Origin: Verrucomicrobiota bacterium
GTDB lineage: Bacteria; Verrucomicrobiota; Verrucomicrobiia; Limisphaerales; JAHEOI01
Reading direction: 5' to 3'
DNA: 9,784 nucleotides
NCBI GenBank assembly: GCA_018610125.1
Contig: JAHEOI010000176.1
Location: forward strand, 1 to 9,784
A program made the position numbers and the translations under genes. Positions 1-7,026 of the stretch are shown one piece after another. How positions within the stretch are numbered: position 1 is the stretch's first letter; every line of letters starts with the position of its first letter. The notes under the pieces were generated by a model. That model was given only the letters and a program-made list of their open reading frames with translations, made no database searches and had not been told where the DNA came from.

Positions 1-2
1 AC

Positions 3-1805
3 CGGAGCGGCGACCTGCCGGCGTCCGACGATGCCTACAGTGTGCTCATTAACAGCGGTCAAAATGCGTTGGCAGTCTTGGGGAATGACACGATTCTCCC
101 GAGCGCGGCGGAAGGCTTGGAAATCCAAGAGATTGTCCGATCGGCCTCGCATGGGTCGGCATCGCTGAACGCCGAGAGCACGGAAATCCTTTACAGGCCG
201 GATACGGGTTTCCTCGGTACCGATTCCATCGAATACCGGGCGGTTGATCGACTGGGTGGCAGCGGCATTGCCACCCTGACAGTGTCGGTCGGCGGCCTCG
301 TCATCAATAACGACCGGTTTACCGTGGAGGCCGGGGCCGCTTCCAAGACGCTGGACGTCCTCGAAAATGACCGCATTCTCGGGGCGCAAATCGAAACGTT
401 GACGCTCTCGGAGGTGGTGGCGATCGACGGAGAGGGCTTGGGCCAAATGGCGATCGCGCCGGAGGCGAAAACGTTGGCATTCACGCCGTCCGGGACAGAC
501 ACCGGAACCGCCGCTTTCCGCTATACGGTCCGGGACGCATCGGGGAGACAAGGTTCGGGAACGGTGACCGTCAAGGTTATCGAGAAGGGAGTGCACGCCG
601 GCACCGATGTTTTCTCGGTGGCGTCCGAAAGCTCTGAGAACGCGCTGCCGGTGTTGTCGAATGATGTGTCCCTGACCGAGTTGGGAAGAGTGCTGACCAT
701 CAGAGCGATTGGCGAAGGGGGATCGAGCCCTGATCAAGGCGGTACCGTCCGGATTAACGACTCGCGCGATGGCTTGATTTACACTCCGGCAGCCGGCTTC
801 ACGGGCGAGGAGACCTTTACTTACACGATGACAGACTCTCGGCGAACGGATACGGCCAAGGTTGTGGTCCGGGTTACCGAAGGGGCGCTCAGCGCCAACA
901 GCGACGCGTTCACGGTCTTCTTTGAGCAAGAGGACGATACCGCGACACCGCGGTCGTTTCGACTCCCGGTCTTGGGCAACGATCGGATCCTTCCCGAAAC
1001 CGGGGCGCTGCTAGAGGTCACCGGGGTCGGTATCGATGACATCAACGCCAACAATGCACCGGATCAGGAGGGCGACGTGGAGATCGCACAGGATGGAACG
1101 GCGTTGATCTATACGCCGAGGGACGGGGATGGCTCGTTCCCTTACGTGGAAGGTTTTACCTACGAGATCACGGATGGCACGACCCGTCGAACCGAAGCGA
1201 CGGTGCGGGTTGAAGTCCGGCAGAGGAGCGAAGCGCGGGAAATGGAGACCAATGACGACGCCTATGCGGTCGAACGGAACAGCTCCCGGAACCGTCTGCC
1301 GGTCCTGGTCAATGACAATACCAAGCCGGCAACCGCGTCGGAGTGGCGAATCGAAGAAATCGTGGAGACACCGGGGCATGGGGCGGCTAGGATCCAGGGG
1401 ACAGGGATTCTTTACACGCCAGAACCAGGATTTCTCGGGGTCGATCAGTTTGTTTACAAAACGGCTGACGGAGTAGGTGGCACCGGAACGGCTAGCGTCA
1501 CGGTCGAGGTCGGCCAAATCGCAACCCGCACGGACCGTTTTACCACACTCGCCGATGGGGATGAATATCGCTTCGACGTTTTGAGTAACGATCAAATCTT
1601 GCCCGGCGATAGCGCCTCGAGATTGACGATCAGTGGCGTCAGTGAACCGAGTCAAGGCGGATCGGCGCGTGTGCTGGAAACGAGCTCCGGCCGGAGAGTG
1701 GGCTACACCCCGGCCGGCGGGTTTACCGGGCGGGAAGAGCTTCGATACGAGATCGTGGATGACAGTGGGCGAAGTCGAGAGGAAACCGTCACTGTCACCG
1801 TCATG
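3..1805 (+). repeat. Six tandem cadherin-like (Big_9-type) protein modules
   Basis: Approximate modules in residues counted from the GTG at 42: window edge-84, 86-180, 184-280, 282-394, 398-491 and 492-588. Shared landmarks are D(A/R/V)(F/Y)xV at the start, a (L)xVLxND motif about 15 residues later, a YTP or FTP motif and G-F-x-G near the middle, then YxxxD and a VTVxV strand. Module 4 is the longest because of insertions around 293-305 and 331-345. Modules 1 and 5 share extra features (DDAY start, HGxA, GFLG). The repeats are diverged at DNA level, so they are old protein repeats and not a recent DNA tandem array. Confidence 0.8.
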
Positions 1806-4319
1806 GAAACAGGCTCGGATCGGGACACTGGTGCGGTAACCGTGACGGTCAACGGCGTGAATGATCCCCCGGTCATTACGGGAACGGTTGCCAGCCAGGC
1901 GGTCTATAAGCGGGTGAGTTTGCGCCCCTTCTCCGGAGTGGCGGTCACCGAGGTGGATGCGCAGGGCGAGGAGCCGATCCGGGTGACGGTTGAGATCGAT
2001 GATCCGGCAAAGGGCTTCCTCACGGACCTGGATGGGTTTGTCGATGAGGGAGGCGGAATCTACAACCTGGGCGGTGACTCGGGCGTCACGGATGCCGAGG
2101 CCACCGCGGCGCTCCGGGCACTCTCATTCGTGCCGACACCGAGTGACCGGGTGACACCGGATTCGTCCGAGACGGTGCGGTTGACTCTGAATGTGGAAGA
2201 TGGGATTGCCTCCCCGGTGATCGACGACAACACGACCGTCATCGTGCATCATCCGTTCACGACAGAGCTTCTGGTGCGAGAAGGACCCGATGGATCGCCT
2301 TGGCGACAGCGTGTGGCTGTGGGCGGCGACTTTGTGGTGGTCGGGGCCCCATTTGACCGAACGGAAGATGGCGAAAAGAGCGGCGCGGCCTACCTGTTTG
2401 GGAGAAATCAAGGCGGTCTTGGTCAGTGGGGGCTTATCAAGAAGCTGACCGCGCCGGAACCAAAAAATGGCGATCGTTTCGGCTTTTCGGTTGCGGTGGA
2501 TCGGGATCGGGTTTTGGTCGGCTCCCCCTTCGATAAATCGGATGATCGCTCTGGTGCGGCGTATATCTTTCGACGGGATCAGGGCGGCGACGGGCAATGG
2601 GGTGTGGTGAAGCGCCTTGTGTCCGGGGAGGATTCGAATGACCATCATTTCGGACAGGCGGTGGCGATTGACCGGGAGACAGTGCTGGTGACGGCACGCC
2701 GGGGAGAGGAGGCCCCGGATCATGCCGGTGCCGGGTATCTCTTCAATCGCAATCAAGGCGGCGACGCAAATTGGGGGCTGGTCCGGACGTTGACAGCCCC
2801 CGATGCCCGGCAATCCGACGCCTTTGGGTTCTCCGCTGCGCTCGATCGGGAGACGATCGCCATCGGGGCGCCAATGAAGGATGACAATGAAAAGGACCTT
2901 GGGAGCGTGTTTGTCTTCGAGCGACGCGATGGGTCATCGGAGCCTTGGAGCTTAGTCAAGACATTAAGTCCGTCCGAGGAGAAGAAGACAGCGCATTTTG
3001 GCATCTCGGTTGATCTGGATCGCGACTGTATCGCGGTCGGGGCGTCGAGAATCGAGCCCTCGTTGGACGGGGAGGGCTTTCCCGGGAAAGGCAAGAAAGG
3101 ATCGGTCGGGGCCGCTTATCTCTTTGAGAGAGATCTGGGTGGGTCGGGCAATTGGGGAGAACGGAAGCGTTTCGTTTCTCCGGATACGACCGGCGCTCAG
3201 TTGTTTGGTCTCTCGGTTTCCATCCATTGGGACAGCCTGATCGTGGGGGCCCCATTGACCGAGCCGGTTCGGGAGGACGATGACGATGACGATGACCGAG
3301 GTAACGGGGGGTCCGGCGGTGGCAATCCCGACGGACCGAACCGGGGTGCTGCCTATGTCTACATGCGGGATTTTGATCCGGCACAACGTGGCATTGTCGT
3401 CTCGGACCATTGGGGTTTGGCCGACACACTACAGGTTGCCGACGAGGAGTCGGACCACTTTGGGACTTCCGTCGCAATCGATGGCGGCACAGTTGCCGTG
3501 GGAGCGAACTTGGATCGGGGACCGGATAAGACCGGGGCCTCGTATCTCTTCGAAATCAAGTTCAATAACCCGCCTCAACGGACCGAGGCGTTGCCGGATC
3601 AGGTGGTCAGGGTCGGAGAGACACTTCGATTCACCGTGCCGGAGACGACCTTCACCGATCCCGATTGGGGGGACAGCCTCACCCTCTCGGCCGGATTGGT
3701 CGAGGGCGGCAGCTTGCCCGATTGGCTGAGCTTTGATGCAGGGGCCGGGATCCTGGAAGGCGTGCCAACCGCTGCCGATGTCGGGCTCATGACCGTCCGG
3801 ATTGCGGCGACAGACGAGAGCGGGGCGAGTGTGACAGGCAGGTTTGATCTTGAAGTGAAAGAGGAATCTTCGAATACGGCACCTCAAGGAGGCGGCAGCA
3901 TAACGGCCCGCGAGTTATGGGGACAACGTTTCTTCGGGAGTGCCGGGCACGCCGGGTGGCTCCTTGAAGGCGATCCGGACCAGGATGGTCATACAAATCT
4001 CCAGGAGTATGCGTTTGGACTCGATCCGGTGAGAGCCGATGACCAACCTGTGGTGCGGATCGATGGGGTCCAGGGAACCAGGGTGCTCCGGTTGTCCTTC
4101 ACCTATCGAACGGATGACCCGGGCCTAAGCTATTCGATTGAATACTCGTCCGACTTGCTGGCGTGGCTTCCTCTGGAGCAGGGATCCGTCGCCGATAGCG
4201 AGTCGAGCATAGCAAAGGCAAATGGGTTCGAAACCATGCGGATTGACCTCGATCGATCCCTTTGGACCGGAGGCCGGTATTTCTTCCGGGTCGTGGTGAG
4301 TCATGCTGATAGGTTATAG
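3..4319 (+). CDS. Giant secreted/surface multidomain protein: cadherin-like repeats, FG-GAP propeller, Ig-like and calcium-site C-terminus (5'-partial)
   Basis: The frame is open from base 3 with no stop upstream of the first GTG at 42. The residues before that GTG (ASDDAYSV) continue a repeat module, so the true start lies outside the window. Numbering from the GTG (1425 residues): six cadherin-like/Big_9-type modules of about 95-110 residues (to ~588), each with an LPVLxND-like motif, a YTPxxGFxG-like motif and a final VTVxV strand; a further beta domain opening with NGVNDPP (~597-737); a seven-blade FG-GAP propeller (739-1174); an Ig-like He_PIG/CADG type domain (~1175-1272); and a C-terminal region with DPDQDG...NLQEYAFGLDP (1311-1329), an acidic calcium-type loop. 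The protein ends in a strand-rich domain (YFFRVVVS), so the C-terminus looks complete. Such proteins are exported and usually linked to adhesion or cell-surface structure; that role is inference. No enzymatic domain is visible. Stop is TAG. Confidence 0.9.
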   Translation, partial: RSGDLPASDDAYSVLINSGQNALAVLGNDTILPSAAEGLEIQEIVRSASHGSASLNAESTEILYRPDTGFLGTDSIEYRAVDRLGGSGIATLTVSVGGLVINNDRFTVEAGAASKTLDVLENDRILGAQIETLTLSEVVAIDGEGLGQMAIAPEAKTLAFTPSGTDTGTAAFRYTVRDASGRQGSGTVTVKVIEKGVHAGTDVFSVASESSENALPVLSNDVSLTELGRVLTIRAIGEGGSSPDQGGTVRINDSRDGLIYTPAAGFTGEETFTYTMTDSRRTDTAKVVVRVTEGALSANSDAFTVFFEQEDDTATPRSFRLPVLGNDRILPETGALLEVTGVGIDDINANNAPDQEGDVEIAQDGTALIYTPRDGDGSFPYVEGFTYEITDGTTRRTEATVRVEVRQRSEAREMETNDDAYAVERNSSRNRLPVLVNDNTKPATASEWRIEEIVETPGHGAARIQGTGILYTPEPGFLGVDQFVYKTADGVGGTGTASVTVEVGQIATRTDRFTTLADGDEYRFDVLSNDQILPGDSASRLTISGVSEPSQGGSARVLETSSGRRVGYTPAGGFTGREELRYEIVDDSGRSREETVTVTVMETGSDRDTGAVTVTVNGVNDPPVITGTVASQAVYKRVSLRPFSGVAVTEVDAQGEEPIRVTVEIDDPAKGFLTDLDGFVDEGGGIYNLGGDSGVTDAEATAALRALSFVPTPSDRVTPDSSETVRLTLNVEDGIASPVIDDNTTVIVHHPFTTELLVREGPDGSPWRQRVAVGGDFVVVGAPFDRTEDGEKSGAAYLFGRNQGGLGQWGLIKKLTAPEPKNGDRFGFSVAVDRDRVLVGSPFDKSDDRSGAAYIFRRDQGGDGQWGVVKRLVSGEDSNDHHFGQAVAIDRETVLVTARRGEEAPDHAGAGYLFNRNQGGDANWGLVRTLTAPDARQSDAFGFSAALDRETIAIGAPMKDDNEKDLGSVFVFERRDGSSEPWSLVKTLSPSEEKKTAHFGISVDLDRDCIAVGASRIEPSLDGEGFPGKGKKGSVGAAYLFERDLGGSGNWGERKRFVSPDTTGAQLFGLSVSIHWDSLIVGAPLTEPVREDDDDDDDRGNGGSGGGNPDGPNRGAAYVYMRDFDPAQRGIVVSDHWGLADTLQVADEESDHFGTSVAIDGGTVAVGANLDRGPDKTGASYLFEIKFNNPPQRTEALPDQVVRVGETLRFTVPETTFTDPDWGDSLTLSAGLVEGGSLPDWLSFDAGAGILEGVPTAADVGLMTVRIAATDESGASVTGRFDLEVKEESSNTAPQGGGSITARELWGQRFFGSAGHAGWLLEGDPDQDGHTNLQEYAFGLDPVRADDQPVVRIDGVQGTRVLRLSFTYRTDDPGLSYSIEYSSDLLAWLPLEQGSVADSESSIAKANGFETMRIDLDRSLWTGGRYFFRVVVSHADRL
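2256..3563 (+). repeat. Seven FG-GAP blades forming a predicted complete beta-propeller
   Basis: Seven units of roughly 55-75 residues recur. Each has a variant of FGxSVAIDxxxxxVGAP, an acidic or charged loop, GAAYxFxR, then usually an xQGGxGxWGxxKxL stretch. The core motifs begin near residues 754 (degenerate, WRQRVAV), 813, 870, 928, 986, 1055 and 1140. Seven blades is the number that closes an integrin-alpha-like propeller, so the domain seems whole. Blades 5 and 6 carry long loop insertions (lysine/glycine-rich at ~1008-1021, Asp/Gly-rich at ~1078-1101). Blade 3 has lost the GAP motif (VLVTARRG). The blades lack the full DxDxDG calcium loops of integrins and resemble the bacterial FG-GAP_2 style. 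Confidence 0.8.
3276..3296 (+). repeat. (GAC-GAT) codon microrepeat encoding seven aspartates
   Basis: Seven aspartate codons alternate GAC and GAT, giving three and a half copies of a 6-bp unit. They sit in the inter-strand loop of propeller blade 6, just before a Gly-rich stretch (GNGGSGGG). The loop is a likely metal-binding or flexible exposed segment. The 6-bp period preserves the frame if copies are gained or lost. Confidence 0.75.
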
Positions 4320-4321
4320 TC

Positions 4322-4348
4322 GGGGGGCCTGTTCCCCCTTGTTCCTTT
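4322..4348 (+). terminator. Possible intrinsic terminator of the giant surface-protein gene
   Basis: Immediately after the TAG stop, a G-run (4322-4327) can pair with CCCCC (4334-4338) across a six-base loop. A T-rich but interrupted tail (TTGTTCCTTT) follows. The stem is short and the tail imperfect, so this is a moderate call. It lies between convergent genes, where a terminator is expected. Confidence 0.4.
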
Positions 4349-4411
4349 CAGGGCGATAAGGAGCCGGCCGGCCGACCGACAGTTCCTCAGCGTGATGACC
4401 GGTTGGTGCTT

Positions 4412-5989
4412 TTATTTTTGGCTCCAATCCTCCTCGGAGACGCCGAGCGGCGGCGGGACGACATCCCGACGGAAACCGCGGACCAATCCCCAGCACATAA
4501 CGGCCAGCACGATTGAGAACGGGAACCCCGAGGCGATGGCGGCGGTCTGTAACGCCGAAAGCGGGTTGCCGGCGGCGGAAAAGGTCCCGGCAACCAATAG
4601 GATTGCCGCAACGGCCCCCTCGGTGACGGCCCAAAAGAGCCGTTGTTGCCACTTTGGATGGGGATCCCCGCCGTTGGTCAGCATATCGACCACCAACGAG
4701 CCGGAATCGGAAGAGGTCGCAAAGAATATGGCGACGACAAGGATGGCCAGGAGCGACATGATTGCCGTCAGTCCCCCAAAAGGAATGGAATCCATCAGCA
4801 CGAACATCGCGTTTGTGGTGCCGGCTTCGGCCATGGCTTGATTGTCGTTCATCAACACCTCGTTGACTGCCGATCCACCGAAAATGGCAAACCAGACCAT
4901 TGAAGCGCCGACGGGCGCGATCAGTGTGCCAAGAACAAACTGCCTTACTGTCCGCCCCCGGGAGACACGGGCAATGAACATCCCGACGAAAGGAGACCAG
5001 GCAATCCACCAACCCCAATAAAAGAGGGTCCAGGATGAAATCCAATCCTGTCCCTCATCGTTGAACGCATAGGCATTTAAGCTCGTTGCCGGCAGGTGTT
5101 GGATGTAATAACCGACGCTTTGCGCAAGGTATTGGAGTATCAAGAGCGTCGGGCCCGCCAAAAAGACCGCGATGGCTAGGATGATGGCCCCGGACATGTT
5201 CCAAACCGATAGGCGGCGAATCCCTTTGTCCAGACCCAGCATGACCGAAGTGACCGCGACGGCGGTGACGGCCGCAACGATGATGACCTGAGTGCCCCAA
5301 TTATCCGGGATGCCAAAGACGCTGCTTAAACCCGAGGCGATCTGACTGGCTCCGAGTCCGAGAGAGGTGGCGAGACCGAAAAGCGTGCCGAACACAGCCA
5401 GAATGTCGACGGCATGCCCGATCCAGCCATAGATGCCGCGACCGATCAGCGGGTAAAATGCCGATGCGGGACGCAACGGGAGGTCATGCCGGAAGCAGAA
5501 ATAACCCATCGACATGCCGATGATGATATAGATAGCCCAGGGGTGCAAGCCCCAGTGGAAGTAGGTCGTATGCATCGCAAAAATGGCTGCTTCGGCCGAT
5601 TTGGGAGAAACAGTGCCATCGGGAGGGTTCGTGAGGTGCTCGATCGGCTCGGCCACCCCAAAGAAGACCAAGCCAATCCCCATGCCCGCGGTGAAGAGCA
5701 TCGAAAACCAAGACCAGGTGCTCCATTCCGGCTCTTCGTTATCTTTGCCAAGCTTGAGCCGACCATACGGACTAAAGAGGATGATGAGCACGAAAACCAG
5801 GAAGCCGAATACCGACATCAAGTACCACCACCCGAGATTGGTGGTGATCCAGCTCATGATCCCATTCGCGACATCCCCAAGCTGCTTGGGGGCACTGACA
5901 CCCCAAATCAAGAAAAGAACGATCACCACAAGCGATATCAGGAATACCGGTGGATTCGTATGCGTCCGCAGATAAGATCGTATGTCCAT
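4412..5989 (-). CDS. BCCT-family transporter (betaine/choline/carnitine type)
   Basis: The 525-residue membrane protein has about twelve hydrophobic segments and clear BCCT hallmarks. MGIGLVFFGVAEP (about 103-115) matches the glycine-rich TM3 stretch. HWGLHPWAIY (about 145-154) keeps the TM4 Trp/Trp/Tyr positions of the aromatic substrate box. GWWIAWSPFVGMFIARVSRG (about 326-345) is the family signature with its three Trp. FFATSSDSGS (about 422-431) keeps the Thr-Ser pair that contributes to the Na2 site in BetP, suggesting Na+ coupling, though H+ coupling cannot be excluded. The family imports quaternary ammonium or sulfonium compounds across the inner membrane; the exact substrate cannot be read. 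Both tails are short, with none of the long C-terminal extension typical of osmosensing BetP or BetT. I chose the ATG at 5989 because GGAGAGGA lies seven bases upstream; an in-frame TTG at 6028 would add 13 residues without a better site. It diverges from the PaaX-like gene. Confidence 0.93.
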   Translation of the reverse strand: MDIRSYLRTHTNPPVFLISLVVIVLFLIWGVSAPKQLGDVANGIMSWITTNLGWWYLMSVFGFLVFVLIILFSPYGRLKLGKDNEEPEWSTWSWFSMLFTAGMGIGLVFFGVAEPIEHLTNPPDGTVSPKSAEAAIFAMHTTYFHWGLHPWAIYIIIGMSMGYFCFRHDLPLRPASAFYPLIGRGIYGWIGHAVDILAVFGTLFGLATSLGLGASQIASGLSSVFGIPDNWGTQVIIVAAVTAVAVTSVMLGLDKGIRRLSVWNMSGAIILAIAVFLAGPTLLILQYLAQSVGYYIQHLPATSLNAYAFNDEGQDWISSWTLFYWGWWIAWSPFVGMFIARVSRGRTVRQFVLGTLIAPVGASMVWFAIFGGSAVNEVLMNDNQAMAEAGTTNAMFVLMDSIPFGGLTAIMSLLAILVVAIFFATSSDSGSLVVDMLTNGGDPHPKWQQRLFWAVTEGAVAAILLVAGTFSAAGNPLSALQTAAIASGFPFSIVLAVMCWGLVRGFRRDVVPPPLGVSEEDWSQK

Positions 5990-5996
5990 AAAGTCG

Positions 5997-6004
5997 TCCT
6001 CTCC
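5997..6004 (-). promoter_or_regulatory. Ribosome binding site fixing the BCCT start
   Basis: GGAGAGGA on the minus strand lies seven bases before the ATG at 5989. It is the strongest Shine-Dalgarno-like sequence near this gene and favours the 525-residue product over the longer TTG-initiated form. Confidence 0.7.
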
Positions 6005-6081
6005 GAGCAAAACGGCCCGGCGATTCAATTCTCTGCTTCACTTCTCCCGCCGCCAAGGCCGCTGCCTTCTTTTTGCGGCTC

Positions 6082-6110
6082 TTTGTAACAGCTATCGGCC
6101 TCTTGAGCAA
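6082..6110 (-). promoter_or_regulatory. Weak candidate promoter for the BCCT gene
   Basis: On the minus strand TTGCTC (6110-6105) and TACAAA (6087-6082) are 17 bases apart and lie about 93 bases before the ATG. Each hexamer only partly matches the sigma70 consensus. The nearest edge of the nested palindrome is about 22 bases upstream of the -35 hexamer. This is a guess from spacing and partial matches. Confidence 0.2.
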
Positions 6111-6132
6111 CCGTCGGGTAAATCCCTCCCTC

Positions 6133-6172
6133 GACGACAAAAAATGCGACGGCCGTCTTGATTTTTGTCGTC
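6133..6172. promoter_or_regulatory. 40-bp nested palindrome, copy 1 (candidate operator)
   Basis: The element is symmetric about 6152/6153. The outer arms GACGACAAAAA and TTTTTGTCGTC pair perfectly over 11 bp. Four non-pairing positions follow on each side, then the inner palindrome GACGGCCGTC. In total 16 of 20 half-site positions are symmetric. It lies in the 214-base divergent intergenic region, 31 bases before the regulator's ATG and about 143 bases before the transporter's ATG. A second copy, 34 of 40 identical, sits at the regulator's 3' end. Position and symmetry suggest a dimer-binding operator, probably for the adjacent PaaX-like protein. The inner stem followed by T-runs could also act as a terminator or attenuator. 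Confidence 0.65.
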
Positions 6173-6187
6173 TCTTTGGTCCCCGTT

Positions 6188-6195
6188 AGGCAGGA
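6188..6195 (+). promoter_or_regulatory. Ribosome binding site favouring the ATG at 6204
   Basis: AGGCAGGA, with core AGGA at 6192-6195, lies eight bases before the ATG at 6204. The alternative in-frame TTG at 6165 lies inside the right arm of the nested palindrome and has no comparable upstream site. Confidence 0.5.
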
Positions 6196-6203
6196 TCGGC
6201 CTC

Positions 6204-7001
6204 ATGCAAACAAAAACCGACGAGCTCCTTTACATGCTGCTGTGGGGCTGTGAAATGATAACCAGGCCGACTTTCCGCAACCTGAGCGAGTCATTTGAGA
6301 GCTGGGCTTACCGAAAGGGGCTCTTACGGCAGCTCCAACGGCTTGAGCGGTCGCAATGGATTGAGACCAAGAAAGGTCTGTCAGGGGATCGTCTGTATCG
6401 GTTGAGCGAGGCGGGACGCCTTCAGGCGATGGGGGGACGTGATCCGGAAGCGTGGTGGCAACGGGCGTGGGATGGGCGTTGGCGACTTGTCCTTTTCGAT
6501 GTTCCGGAACTGCAAAGGCGCTCCCGGCATGAGCTTCGGCAATATCTAAAGAGTCGTGGATTTGGCTTTCTGCAAAACAGCGTTTGGGTAACGCCCGATC
6601 CGATGAGCGAGGAGCGTGAAACCCTGGCGGGCGGACTGCTTAACGTTAAATCGCTGATACTGATGGAGGGATGGCCGTGTGGAGGGGAAAGCGATTCCGA
6701 GATCGTGGCGGGAGCGTGGGATTTCGTTGAGATCAATCGCGCGTATGCTCGACACCGAAAAATATTGGGTCAACGACCGGATCATCCGGTCGAAAATGAA
6801 TCGGATGCCGAGGCATTTTACGAGTGGTTGCAGAAAGAGCGTCGGGCATGGATGGAAGCCGTGAACCGGGACCCATTGCTTCCCCAGGCGTTATTGCCGC
6901 CCGGTTATCTGGGACGAACGGCCTGGAAGAGGCGTCAAACGGAAATGGCGGCGGCAGGAAAGCAAATGCGGGAATTTCGATTCGAGGGCGACAAAATATG
7001 A
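6204..7001 (+). CDS. PaaX-family transcriptional regulator
   Basis: The 265-residue protein has the PaaX layout. The N-terminal winged-helix region (about 3-75: TFRNLSESFESW, then LLRQLQRLERSQWIE and a wing ending in YRLSEAGR) is followed by a middle Cas2-like fold (about 92-133: WRLVLFDVPE, then LRQYLKSRGFGFLQNSVWVTP). A C-terminal helical region (about 180-250: YARHRKIL, FYEWLQKERRAW, LLPQALLPPGYLGR) matches PaaX_C. Classical PaaX represses phenylacetate degradation and responds to phenylacetyl-CoA. No such genes occur here, so the ligand and targets are unknown. The gene diverges from the BCCT transporter and is flanked by two copies of a nested palindrome, suggesting self-regulation and possible control of the transporter (inference). 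The ATG at 6204 is preferred over a TTG at 6165 inside the upstream palindrome. The TGA stop lies within the downstream palindrome. Confidence 0.88.
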   Translation: MQTKTDELLYMLLWGCEMITRPTFRNLSESFESWAYRKGLLRQLQRLERSQWIETKKGLSGDRLYRLSEAGRLQAMGGRDPEAWWQRAWDGRWRLVLFDVPELQRRSRHELRQYLKSRGFGFLQNSVWVTPDPMSEERETLAGGLLNVKSLILMEGWPCGGESDSEIVAGAWDFVEINRAYARHRKILGQRPDHPVENESDAEAFYEWLQKERRAWMEAVNRDPLLPQALLPPGYLGRTAWKRRQTEMAAAGKQMREFRFEGDKI

Positions 7002-7026
7002 GACGGTCGTCTCGATTTTTGTCGTA
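6987..7026. promoter_or_regulatory. 40-bp nested palindrome, copy 2, over the regulator's stop codon
   Basis: Aligned base for base with the copy at 6133-6172, 34 of 40 positions are identical and no gaps are needed. Its symmetry centre is at 7006/7007. The outer arms CGACAAAA and TTTTGTCG pair over 8 bp, and the inner GAGACG and CGTCTC pair over 6 bp. Centre-to-centre distance to copy 1 is 854 bp. It includes the last four codons and the TGA of the PaaX-like gene and lies between two convergent genes. It is therefore not in an obvious promoter position. Confidence 0.65.
7000..7020. terminator. Possible bidirectional terminator between the convergent regulator and cytochrome genes
   Basis: The inner stem of palindrome copy 2 (GAGAC paired with GTCTC around a GGTC loop) is followed on the plus strand by GATTTTTG and on the minus strand by ATATTTTG. 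Short T-runs on both sides of a GC-rich stem between converging genes fit a two-way intrinsic terminator. The stem is short, so this role is plausible but not certain. Confidence 0.4.

Noticed and set aside
1011..1655. A 214-residue minus-strand reading frame inside the giant surface-protein gene
   Set aside because: It lies wholly inside a clearly coding repeat region on the other strand, has no recognisable motif, and its Arg/Pro-rich composition is typical of antisense shadows in GC-rich genes.
2124..2813. A 229-residue minus-strand reading frame opposite the FG-GAP propeller
   Set aside because: It is antisense to well-supported propeller blades and shows no domain features.
4363..4373. 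GCCGGCCGGC palindrome between the convergent genes
   Set aside because: It is a short GC-only palindrome likely by chance in this composition, with no T-run following on either strand, so no function was assigned.
4314..5045. A 243-residue minus-strand frame overlapping the BCCT gene
   Set aside because: It is an alternate frame of the transporter; the BCCT signatures are all in the other frame.
6165..6203. TTG at 6165 as the start of the PaaX-like gene
   Set aside because: It lies inside the palindrome arm, lacks a good ribosome site, and the extra residues precede the expected start of the winged-helix domain. The ATG at 6204 has AGGA eight bases upstream.
6477..6602. A Cas2-like segment hinting at a CRISPR adaptation gene
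   Set aside because: The Cas2-like fold is the normal middle domain of PaaX-family regulators. The winged-helix N-terminus and PaaX_C region are present, and there is no repeat-spacer array or cas1.
6133..7026. The two palindromes as terminal inverted repeats of a transposable element
   Set aside because: Each copy is itself symmetric, so orientation is not informative. There is no transposase and no evident target-site duplication, and the second copy overlaps the gene's stop codon.
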